Of a stretch of DNA of 64,000 bases, positions 55,019-64,000 are shown one piece after another. The stretch comes from Gonocerus acuteangulatus. Taxonomy: Eukaryota > Arthropoda > Insecta > Hemiptera > Coreidae. Made by a program: the position numbers and the translations under genes. The notes under the pieces were generated by a model. It worked only from the letters and a program-made list of their open reading frames with translations. It searched no databases and was not told the DNA's origin. Location: the NCBI GenBank assembly GCA_946811695.1, contig OX328125.1, positions 101,108,533-101,172,532 on the forward strand. Reading direction: 5' to 3'. Each line of letters starts with the position of its first letter. Position 1 is the stretch's first letter.

Positions 55019-55285
55019 ACATCGTCGATACAAATGCTAAGTAACGAATGTGAAAAAACGCATTTTTCATTTTCAATCTTTACTGATTCCTGTTGGACTG
55101 ATTTTTGGCAAGCTCTCAAATCTAAGTTCACTCAGTGAAAGGGGAAAGTAACCACTGTCAAAAGGTCGAATCTGCCGACTAGTTGACTATCCAAAAAGCA
55201 AAGTAATGAATAAAGGTTATTTCACTCTAGAAAGTGGTCATTTTCACATTCAGTACTCTGCATTTGTATTGAAGATATAATGTAA
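55019..55285. mobile_element. MITE of about 255 bp, copy 2 (inverse)
   Basis: Ends ATCGTCGATACAAATGCTAA and (minus) ATCTTCAATACAAATGCAGA, with interior TTTTGGCAAGCTCTCAAATC and CTGTCAAAAGGTCGAATCTG, match 28395-28655 in reverse. Confidence 0.7.
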
Positions 55286-56497
55286 CTTAAATACAAAAAC
55301 TGTAATAATATCTAACAGCATAGGCAAGTTGACATAAAACAAATATTGTATTTCCATATTTCCCTTGTACCGTTAATACATGTTAAACGTTGAATCGAAT
55401 AAATAATAACATTTTTGTTTTCGAAACGTATAATACGCAAAATCTGTTAACTGACTATGATTTATTAGATAATCCTTTAACGAAATAAAGTCAATATTCC
55501 CAGCTTGGTGCCCTAAATGAAGAAGAAACGAGGAGTACAATTTGCGTCATCCATTCCTGAAATGTATTTCCTCTTCGCTACTCTCATAATTAAATCAATT
55601 TAAAGTTGCCAATTAAGAACCTTCAAAACAACTATATATTTGTTAATTAAAGTGTCCTTTATATAACAATGTCATCGATGGATAATTAAAACAGAGACAG
55701 GAAAAGTTTTCGCCTGCGTTTCATCGTTTCGTGGGAAATAATTGAACGGAACAGGTCACAGGACTAAACAAAGCGAATCCCTTGCCTCTACGGGGGAATT
55801 GTACGGTGTGATGTAAAACAAATTGGGCAATGAAGACCGTATACATTTGTGGTAAATTGAAACGTCTAAAGGTCTTGTTTCGTCGTTTCATGAAACGCTG
55901 TATTCTTATATTCCGTACAATGTTATGTTAAGGTTTATTGGAAGATAAAAGCTTCAGCCTAGTGATGGGCGTTTCTCGAATATGTATCGAAATGAAAATA
56001 TCGATCGACAAAAAAGATCAGTTCAGATCGATTCAAAAGATTTTCTCAGCCTACAATATGGATCGATTTCACGTTTACTAGTTATTTTTTTGATATATTA
56101 TTCAGATTAAAATCAACATGGGATGGAAATGAAGTCTGTATAAATACCAGCCTGTAGTGATAGTGTCCCCAACAGCCATTTTAAACGAATCATTCCACCA
56201 CGTGTATCTCTAAACGATTCCCATTTAGAAACGTCAGCCTGAAACATTGAGAAGAAAGAATAATTGAAAGGACTTCGCGAAGTGCCAACTCGGCGAAGTA
56301 CAGGTACTCTTCAGTGAAGACCTCTTAACCTCGGAGCTATGCCACTTCACCAGCATCATACCCTACCTGTATCTTCAATATGCGCTGTTAGACCTGGCCG
56401 CAACTGTTTTTCGTTGGATGTCCAGAGAGCGCTAGTTAAGTTTTACGGCAATTTTTGCAGACCTTATATAACAATCATGGATTTATGCGTAAATCAA
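55286..56497. other. Spacer, nothing recognised
   Basis: No repeat or gene assigned. The frame 56339-56530 has no motif and runs into a repeat. Confidence 0.45.
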
Positions 56498-56945
56498 AAA
56501 GTCCGACTACCAGGAACTGCATCATCTTAGCGCGGTTCCGTTCATATCGCTAATGTAATTTTCAAAGGTTGAAATAGAAGCAGTTGTAATTATGGTTAGA
56601 CCTTTCATGAAATAATTTATGATCCCAAATACCTGACAGAAAAATGACTCCCTGGCCTTGTCAAGGTTCGCTCTAAAAAGGTAATTTTTCCACTTTTCTC
56701 GAAAACGGTTAAAACTATTACATCAAAAATGATTTTATTCGTTTTGCTAGGCCAAGAGGTCTATAAAACAAGTAATTAAAAGCATATGATGAAGCGTAAC
56801 GATTTTTTTCGCGCGAATTTCACTCCAAAAACCATGTTCCGGTGGACGGATTCTGCTGGTTAACGAACTTTAACCAGCTTTCAAATTGCTCGAAAGATTT
56901 TTGTATCAAATTTCATAAAAATTGGACCTAACAGATAATATTTTG
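56498..56945 (+). repeat. Two joined dispersed repeats
   Basis: 56498-56675 belongs to the AAGTCCGACT family (CAGGAACTGCATCATCTTAG, GGTTAGACCTTTCATGAAA), and 56675-56940 matches 38713-38975 (CTCGAAAACGGTTAAAAC, TGCTGGTTAACGAACTT). In the 38-kb region the two also lie near each other, but not joined this way. Confidence 0.7.
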
Positions 56946-56984
56946 TTCGACCTTTCTTGAAAGGGGTTTACCTGGTCGGGTGTT

Positions 56985-57216
56985 TAGTAAGTTGGTCTTG
57001 TTGGGGTAGTACAATATCTCATCTATATATTTACTTCCATCGCCAAGTAATTCATATTGTAAGGCAAGTCATAATTTTGACGTTGTAATCAGTTAGTAAG
57101 TATGTGCTTTATAGTCAGTGGTGTGTTACACTGTGTACATATCGGTCTTTACTGTCTCGTCATGAGATAAGTGTGTGTCGGTCGGGAATGGCCAATTCTC
57201 TCAGTCGAATATCTAT
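56985..57216 (-). pseudogene. Non-LTR retrotransposon ORF2 C-terminus, broken
   Basis: The minus-strand frame reads IGHSRPTHTYLMTRQ, a stop, then RPICTQCNTPLTIKHIL. The NYDLP that follows lines up with NYDLP in the 54597 copy. A stop and later frameshifts make it clearly dead. Same lineage as 54597. Confidence 0.78.
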
Positions 57217-57796
57217 TGTTGGGCCTGACAAATAGAAGGATTCACCCCTTATTGATAAATTTCTTACAATTTCCGGACTATCTTGATAAGAGAAATCAAC
57301 ATTATTAGTCAATGTATTAAGTTCTCTCTGGGAAATAAATAAAAGTTATAGTTTTCCAAGGCGAATACCAAAAGGAACAACATGAACTGAAGGAGTTATA
57401 ATTTCTCGAATCAGAATAGCACACGGGTCTATTCCTCGTAGCCCAAAATGTTTGAATTTAATTACTAAAATACTTACATATACATTCGCCAAGCCTAAAA
57501 TAAATATTCATATTTATAATAGCCAAACATTTTTATTAACAAATAATTAACAGAGTCAATTCATTTTAATGTGCTTAATACAATCAAGAATATTTATTTA
57601 CTTATTTAAGAGCTTAATATTCTAATGCAACAATGACCCAAGTGACTGAAATGCATTTAAAAAAAATAATTAAAAAAACAATACGCATGAGCATACCGAG
57701 TTAAGTGTATTTTTGAAATAAAACTACTTGGTATATTTTTTAACTTATATTTTAAATAAGAATATCTATAACTAAGTGTAAGAATTCTGTAAAATA
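57217..57796. other. AT-rich spacer, nothing recognised
   Basis: No feature assigned. Confidence 0.5.
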
Positions 57797-58716
57797 TAAA
57801 AAGGTAATACTGAAGGCGAGTGTCCTCAGCACCGATTTTCTTCAAAGTTTGCACCATAACGTATTTTGATGCACTAAACACGAATCCGTTGAAAAAAAAA
57901 GTTGCTCGCAACTAGGAAAGAAGTTATTAAGCACTAAAGTTCACTGTTATGGAGGTTATAAAAGACGGCGTAAACAGCTTATATGTAAACACGCGCATGC
58001 GCAATAGTCCTTAATGACGAAGTGTAATTGAAATTTAGACTCACCTGTGGTAGCTGACTTGGTCGTAAACTGTCGCTTTTGGGTATACGTGCTATGCGTT
58101 TCCTCTCGCTCCGCTCGCTCAAGAAGGTATCAAAACCCCTAGTCAATCCAACTCGCAGGCATTCTTCTAATCCTCCTAGACATCTTCAGACGCGATGTTC
58201 GGTGGATATAAGTCCGCCCACATCGCGAGTAAACTGTTGCCCACATTTTGCGCAATCGAGAGAATTACTCAAAACTTTGTTTTGTATTAAAAATTTGAGT
58301 AATTCTTCTCGATTGTGGATAAGAATTATGAAGTCGTGTAACTTCACTTTTTTTCAACTCTTTCTACAAAAAACTGTAATAACTATAACAATAACAAGCT
58401 AATTACAGCTTAGAGGGAATTAGAGAAGCTTAGAAGGAACAAATCGTAAAGGCATTAGCTAATTATTAAGGGCTTTCTGTTATATAATACTTTTCAGGAG
58501 CGAAACAAGAAATTTGAAGAGTCTTTCATTGTTTAAAAAAATGCGATCGTTTGTAACCTTCATAACAGTGAACTTTTTTTAAAAAATAACTTCTTTCCTA
58601 GTTGCGAGCAACTTTTTTTTCAACGGATTCGTGTTTAGTGCATCAAAATACGTTATAGTGCAAACTTTGAAGAAAATCGGTGCTGAGGACACTCTCCTTC
58701 AGTTTTACCTATAAAA
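57797..58716. mobile_element. Long-inverted-repeat element, ~920 bp
   Basis: The left arm (about 57797-57967) and right arm (about 58547-58716) are inverted repeats of some 165 bp with GTGTCCTCAGCACCGATTTT, TTCTTCAAAGTTTGCAC and AACACGAATCCGTTGAAAAA. Inside is a second inverted repeat, AATCGAGAGAATTACTCAAA (58253-58272) against the inverse TTTGAGTAATTCTTCTCGAT (about 58297-58316). The frame 58079-58402 spans this inner palindrome and has no motif. No target duplication was found. Confidence 0.75.
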
Positions 58717-59357
58717 ATACTAATAAATCATGGAATACATTACAATTACCCGTGGAAATATAACGTTTCTAATAATAAATTCATTCTGGAAGGAAAAACA
58801 ACTGAAACGATTCGATTCCCTGGGACTTTGTTTCCTCCTTGATTTTAATATATTCTAAGCGGGATTGGAAAATATTAGATCAAGAAGATTTCATTAAAAT
58901 AATAAAAAAAATATGGGGAATGCTGCTCGGGATATATTCTTTCTAGCTGCTCGGGAGCTTCATGAAAAGTAGGGATTCAGGATCAAAGAGGAAAACCTGA
59001 AAAAAACCCTTTCCCTTCATTTTAAGGATCTCAGCTTTAGAAATAAAATTTCCCTGTTTTTTCAAGAAGTATGGATCATATAAAAATTTACCTGAACAAG
59101 CCTCCGATGTTTCATCCAAATAAAATTTTAGATTTCGGATTCAAACCGTTAGGTATTTCTGATATTTGATATCTTTAGATAATTCCTACAGATACATAAT
59201 CACTTGATATATTTTTACTATTGTAGTGCGTTAATGTGGTGGCTCTAGAATGTAGTAATTATTTATTTTCACATATTTGCTGACGCAATTGAAGGACTTT
59301 GTGTCAAACAGTGATTCGATGTTATTTCCAAAAGCGGAAAACAGTAAATTGAAATAA
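58717..59357. other. Spacer, nothing recognised
   Basis: No feature assigned. Confidence 0.5.
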
Positions 59358-59485
59358 TTAATGAGGAGAAAAATCGGAGTTAAAGTTAAGAGGAATCTCG
59401 ATAAAATTAGTGTTTTTGACAGAAATAATTTTAATTGGACCAATTATTAGATTCTTCTTAACTTTAACTCTAATTTTCTCATTTT
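59358..59485. repeat. Small inverted repeat
   Basis: GAGAAAAATCGGAGTTAAAG and TTAAGAGGAATCT (from 59363) pair with AGATTCTTCTTAACTTTAAC and TCTAATTTTCTC (59449-59480), leaving a loop of about 50 bases. Confidence 0.75.
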
Positions 59486-59731
59486 GTTCTAATTGTGGGT
59501 TAGTCACCTTTAGGACAGAGCCCTGCAATTATTCTTGGTAATCATTTTCCCATTAATTATTTTATTTTACTGTTCTCCACTTGGAAAATAACATCGAATC
59601 TGCTGTAGCTAAGTCCAGCTCATGCGCATATTTAATGTTAGATGTGAATAACATAAAATATAATATCAATTAAAATAAAAGCAAAACTAAATAAAAATTA
59701 GATATTAACTAATTGATATTTTAAATTGTTT
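59486..59731. other. Spacer, nothing recognised
   Basis: Short AT-rich spacer. Confidence 0.5.
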
Positions 59732-59800
59732 AGAGGCCCGGTGGCCATGAGTGTTAAGGCTTAAACACTCCGAGCTAAAGGTTCGAATCCTGCACTAAAG
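59732..59800 (+). mobile_element. SINE S2 head fragment
   Basis: AGGCCCGGTGGCCATGAGTG, TTAAGGCTTAAACACTCCG and GGTTCGAATCCTGCA (box B) match the S2 head. The S2 body does not follow: a tandem repeat starts instead. Confidence 0.7.
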
Positions 59801-60029
59801 GAGAAAGTCCTTAAATTGAGTAAATTCACATGAACTCGAGCGTTAAGGAGAAGGGCCATTATATTGAGTAAATGCACAAAACTCCTTCACTAAAAGAGAA
59901 GGTTCTTAAAGTGAGTAAATGCCTTATAATCATGTCCTATAGGCAAAGATCCTCAAAGTGAGTAAATGCCTTATAATCATGCCCTATAGGCGATGATCCT
60001 TAAAGTGAGTAAATGCCTAATAATCATGC
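59800..60029 (+). repeat. Degenerate ~47-bp tandem repeat, about five units
   Basis: The last units read AAAGTGAGTAAATGCCTTAT, AATCATGCCCTATAGGCGAT, GATCCTT. Earlier units are more diverged (AAATTGAGTAAATTCACATG). It stands between an S2 head and a truncated H2 element. Confidence 0.8.
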
Positions 60030-60431
60030 CCTGTCTGTTTGTTCCTTATACAAATCCACACCGTTTGACCGATTTTGACCAAACTTCGCACACAGGTAGG
60101 TCGTGATAAGGGGAGTGTCATAGGCAAGGTCAAAAACGTCTACCAGCTGTCTGTCTGTATGTTTGTTCCTTATACAAATCCACAACGTTTGACCGATTTT
60201 GACCAAACGTGGCACACAGGCAGGTCTTGACAAGGGGAGAGTCATAGGCTAGGTTAAAATCGTCTATGATTCACAGTTCGGAGATCACCAGTTCGAAACA
60301 ATGAACCCAAATAGTTACAGATTTGCGTTATTAGATTTTAATATTAATTATTTGGTTTCTATTTTTTTTTTTTTTTTTTGCTTTTATAGATGCAGAAAGT
60401 AGGTGTAGCATAGCACGCCGGGTAACAGCTA
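60029..60431 (+). mobile_element. Helitron-like element (family H2), 5' truncated
   Basis: Enters at TGTCTGTTTGTTCCTTATAC without the TCTATATATA start, holds two modules, and ends GCCGGGTAACAGCTA with the last G of CTAG replaced. The frame 60024-60245 (minus) is repeat-derived. Confidence 0.65.
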
Positions 60432-61055
60432 TAAAAATAAAAACCTTCCAGTCGGTATTGAAGCTTTTTGAAGCGTTTTTCTTTTGTAGCAACAGTTTAA
60501 AAATCAAAGTATTTTGATTAATTTTTTCCGCAATTAAATTCAAGTTATTAAATATAGAAGAGTTTCCGAGTTTATTTGAGCAGTTAGAATTTTATTTAAG
60601 GTGTTAATCTTAACTGTGAAACTAATAATGTCTAAAGCTTATTACGAAATAGTTGGTGAGTATTCTCAAGCAGCTTACTCAGAGCATGAGTAACAACACT
60701 TCCACATTTCACAAGTCGGAATTGATTTGAAGTTTGTTAGAGAACGGAGTAAGTTTGCATCTTCTCATGTATGCTTTAAAACTAAATCCCAGCAGAAACT
60801 GGAGCATTACTGGAATAGAGTTTATAACGAGTTCGAGCGGTAGCTGTTTCGTCTGAAATATACTCCTGTAAGTTATATTTAGCAACGCCAATATTATATT
60901 AATGTAATATTTTGTTATAACTTCATATTATTTTAGTATTAACAATTATAAATTTGGCCATATTTTTCGAATATTATTGTTTTTTGTGTTTTCACACAAG
61001 ACATTTCTGAAATAAAAAAAATTATTTTGTTTAGAGCCTTCTGCTCAAATTCAGG
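60432..61055. other. AT-rich spacer, nothing recognised
   Basis: No feature assigned. Confidence 0.5.
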
Positions 61056-61486
61056 AACATAAATATGCTTTAGGTCCAACTGACGTACCTACGTAATGTA
61101 CTGTATAACATACAGTCTCCTTTTTCGTAAATGGCCTCCGCGCATGCGCGACCAACTTTGCGCAGGCGCGAACGCCAGCGGATACCTTCTTGGAACGCCT
61201 AGGTCCACCAGACAAGCCTACGTAAAGTGCTGTATAACATATAGCCTTCTTTTTCGTACAAGGTCACCCCCCCCCCATGCGCGAAGACCACCGGTCACCT
61301 TCTTGTGACACTTTTTTGTAACACTAGGTCCACCCGATAAACCTATGTAATGTACTCTATAACGTACACTCTTCCTTTTCGTACATGGCCACAGCGCATT
61401 CGCGAACGCCACTGCGCGTGCGCCAACGCCAGCGGACACTTTTTTGTGACACATTTTTTTATTTAATCACAAAGCATATTTATGTT
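61056..61486. mobile_element. Inverted-repeat element with three 125-bp internal units
   Basis: Perfect 16-bp inverted ends AACATAAATATGCTTT (61056-61071 and inverse 61471-61486) enclose three imperfect tandem units starting AGGTCCA at 61072, 61201 and 61325. Each unit has ACTGTATAACATACAG-like and CGCATGCGCG-like motifs. A one-unit relative is at 17450. The frames 61096-61308 and 61218-61454 are repeat-derived. Confidence 0.75.
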
Positions 61487-61536
61487 AAAAACCTTTTTTG
61501 ATTAATGATTAACTGACCCTTTGCTCAAATTTAGAG

Positions 61537-61745
61537 AATTATCGAAAAAGCCGGAAGGTCAATAATACCAGCCTGAACGTGGCCCTGCTAGTGGATGGTT
61601 CTGCTCCTCACGTTAAGGCAGAAGTTGTGTCTTGAAGCATATTCCCCTGAAGAGGTGCCAAAATGGCGCGAAACATGCAGGGGAGTCAAAATAAAAAAGT
61701 GTGAATCTGTGTGGTATTATTGACTTTCCGCCTTTCTCGATAATT
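61537..61745. mobile_element. Small inverted-repeat element with a hammerhead-like core
   Basis: ATTATCGAAAAAGCCGGAAG and TCAATAATACCA (61539-61570) are matched in inverse at 61712-61743 with three changes. Between them lies the core at 61647-61674. The layout, inverted repeats around a ribozyme motif, recalls the terminal repeats of Penelope-like elements. Confidence 0.6.
61647..61674 (+). ncRNA. Hammerhead-ribozyme-like core
   Basis: CTGAAGA, stem GTGCC-AAAAT-GGCGC (five pairs, one of them G-U), then GAAAC. It differs in sequence from the CTGACGA cores at 8.9, 25.2 and 42.6 kb but has the same plan. Confidence 0.5.
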
Positions 61746-62352
61746 TTCTTATCATTTTGATTCAAACCTCAACCAAACTCCTTTATTTATTAAATCTTCC
61801 TCTTATAAATGAAACTTTTAGGTCATTTAGCAATTTCGAAACCAGAAGAAAAGTCAAATCTTATCATATTAAAAAAAGGGCCCTTAAAAAAGTAGTCATC
61901 TGATTTTGGTTAGCGATATATTTTTTGTTGTTGAAGAAATGACATAAATTATGATAAGGCAGTTACAAATGCCTTCAGCTTTGGACTCGAAGAAACTGGA
62001 AGAAAAGTCCAGAATTCCTTAATCTTCGGGGTTGGAGTTGGGCCACAGATGGCTCCGGATATACAAATGAGATTTTCAACAAAACTTTCGCGCGTCTAAC
62101 AGCATCGGAAGGAATCATAGATTACTTTAAAATATAATATTAAAAATATGTACATATATAACACTCTGATGCTATGTTAGCTTTTAATTTTATAGGGTTC
62201 TTTATTTATTTTTTCTTTATTTTTTTTTTATTTTTTTATTTTTATAAAATGTGGCTCAACCGCCACCGACGGGCATTGGATAAAATAAATAAATAAATAA
62301 CTTTTATAAAATGATATAGGTCATTAGCACCTTCTTTATAATTATATTTGTT
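61746..62352. other. Spacer, nothing recognised
   Basis: AT-rich, with a T-rich tract at about 62205-62245. No gene was seen. Confidence 0.5.
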
Positions 62353-63360
62353 TTAACCCTTGAGTGGTCACCTGTATATTACTTTCATTAGTGGTCACCT
62401 CGGGTCATTATGACCCAAATTTTCATTATTTATACCTTTTCCATATGGAAAATTAAAAATAATAGCTGCTTTTTATTTATAATTCATAGTAAAATGTATT
62501 AAAGTTTTACATTGGATTTGTTTCTTTTTAAAGTGCTTTTAAATGAAAATAATTTAACTTGAAATTTATTATATGAAAAATGCATATATAGCATTTCCAA
62601 GTCTATTTGAACCTTTTCCAAGTCAACTGTAACCTTTTACAAATCAAATGTCACCCTTTCCAAGTCATCAGCAACCCTTTCCAATTCAAATGTAACCCTT
62701 TCCAAATCAGTTGAAACCCTTTCCAAAACAAATGTAACGCTTTAAAACTCAATTGTCACCCTTTTTATTTCAATTGTAACCGTTTCCATTTCATTTGTTA
62801 CCCTTGACATTTTTTGCAAATTTAACGTAATGGGGAATTGGCGAATTGAGGGCCTCAAAACTCAACGGGATAAGTCATGAAAATATTTTTATTTTTTTTA
62901 TTTTCAAAACTATTATTGGGACAAAAGAGTAAACGAACGAAATGGACAATTTACGAAAATCAATGATTTTTCAGTCATAATGAAGGGTGTTGAAAAAAAA
63001 GAAGAAAAAAAAAGACCTAAATGTCTGTGTGTCGATAAAATAAAAAAATAAAAAAAATTATATTTATTTTCAATTTTTTAAAAATCAATACTCATACTTT
63101 ATTATTATAAGTAATAATTTTAAGATCAAAATTTTAAAATAATTTTTATTAGCAAAACTTTTATTTAAAAATGTCAAGAGAATTTTTATAATAAAATTCT
63201 AGCCTATATAAATTCAAAAAACTATTTGAAAACAATTTTATAGATAGAATTCTGATTTAACTGTTAAAAAAGATTTTTTTTTTGCAAAATTGTGATAATA
63301 CTTTCGGTCCCTGAATTTTTCAAGGGTGACAATTGAAATGGAAACGGTTGCAATTTAAAT
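62353..63360. mobile_element. Possible piggyBac-like end with 22-bp subterminal repeats
   Basis: TTAA (62353-62356) is followed by CCCTTGAGTGGTCACC, a second GTGGTCACC and GGGTCATTATGACCC, reminiscent of piggyBac-type ends at a TTAA target. From 62595 to 62812 about ten degenerate 22-bp units read CCCTTTCCAAGTCAAATGTA. An inverse piece, GTGACAATTGAAATGGAAAC, occurs at 63326. The matching right terminus was not found, and the right limit is a guess. Confidence 0.4.
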
Positions 63361-63640
63361 AAAAGTCCGTCACGCAGGAGCTGCATAACTAAGCACTTTC
63401 CTCAGAATTTGGGTAGTGTAGACTGCTTTCCAGAACAATTTGCTTAAAATATCCTACATAAATAAAATAAAAACATGAATACTTCTCTTTTAATTTTGTA
63501 ATGAGTAACTGATCAATTATTAATTTGCTTCCAGAGTTATGTTTACACATGGTACCTACTACACTACGTAATAAATACAAAAAACCTCATATTATCGTAT
63601 TTTGATCTAACGCAGGAACAGGATACAGTCACTCTAGTGG
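63361..63640. other. Spacer, starts with AAGTCCG fragment
   Basis: AAAAGTCCGTCACGCAGGAG at 63361 resembles the AAGTCCGACT family end. Nothing else was seen. Confidence 0.45.
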
Positions 63641-63712
63641 TAGAAAGCGCTCCTTGTGGCGGCTTTGTGAACCTACGTCTGGCGGGCTTTTCTATTGAAA
63701 TATATTACAAAT

Positions 63713-64000
63713 TAAACCCCCGCTTTCCGATTGACCGATTCAGCTCATTTTTACAACACATCTTTCTCATGTGTTACCCACGACGTATACCGCGTTTCGT
63801 TACAATACAGCAGAAATTACGACCGGTATGAGTATATTAGGAATTTGGGTCCGGAGTAAACCCCCCCTTCTAATGAACCGATTTAGTTTATTTTTACAAC
63901 ACATGTTTACCTGTAGATTACCACTACGAATACCGAGTTTCGTCGAAATGTACCAAAAATCACGGCTGGTAGTGGCGAATTGGTATTGTGGGTCCGGAGT
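63713..64000 (+). repeat. ~144-bp tandem repeat, cut by the window end
   Basis: Units begin TAAACCCCC at 63713 and 63857 and share ACCGATT, TTTTTACAACACAT and GGGTCCGGAGT; a third begins at the window edge. CCGATT...GTTTCGT-type sequence is common in arthropod dispersed repeats. Confidence 0.7.

Noticed and set aside
58079..58402. 107-codon frame
   Set aside because: Lies inside the long-inverted-repeat element and spans its inner palindrome.

Overview
The window reads as a stretch of intergenic or intronic DNA from an animal nuclear genome, most likely an arthropod and probably an insect. The evidence is its strong AT bias, long TA/CA/TC microsatellites, tRNA-headed SINEs, mariner, Tigger/pogo, hAT-like and Helitron-like elements, and decayed non-LTR retrotransposon ends. 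I found no host gene I can name. No long uninterrupted coding frame exists: the longest open frame (19824-20411, minus) runs through a TA microsatellite, and most others fall inside repeats. One coding-like fragment without a recognised family lies at about 3559-3990 (minus).

Layout. 0-9 kb: a tRNA-Ile-like SINE with perfect 14-bp target duplications (225-567); a palindromic hAT-type element with an 8-bp duplication (1548-2437); a broken Helitron-like repeat and the coding-like fragment (2.9-4.0 kb); a second SINE; a full-length Helitron-like element (6504-7131); and a second palindromic hAT copy split by a SINE (7502-8750). 9-14 kb: a 44-bp minisatellite broken by a 173-bp MITE, a 381-bp duplication that carries the same MITE, and a Helitron-like element (11986-13273) with two SINEs nested in it. 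16-22 kb: tandem arrays of 44, 29 and about 130 bp. 21.7-24.3 kb: a mariner-like relic with a Tigger-like element nested inside. 25-28 kb: a 62-bp satellite of 21 copies whose unit is the left terminal repeat of an adjacent 1.36-kb transposon plus the DNA beside it.

31.5-50 kb: two arms of a 2.25-kb inverted repeat, 14 kb apart. The right arm sits inside a Helitron-like copy, between direct repeats of 16 bp. Between the arms lie LINE ends, two foldback elements, Helitron copies, a PIF/Harbinger-like MITE and a mariner deletion derivative. 50-64 kb: more SINE and Helitron copies, a 5-copy 62-bp array, LINE ends, a long-inverted-repeat element, a 125-bp-unit MITE, a small inverted-repeat element holding a hammerhead-ribozyme-like core, and a possible piggyBac-like end.

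The parts do not form a pathway. What can be read is a history of insertions: SINEs into hAT and Helitron copies, Tigger into mariner, and a retro-like element into a Helitron. Recurrent sequence modules connect the families, namely Helitron 3' hairpins, hammerhead-like cores and a shared SINE/Helitron tail. All family assignments come from reading termini, duplications and short protein motifs by eye; none was checked against a database.
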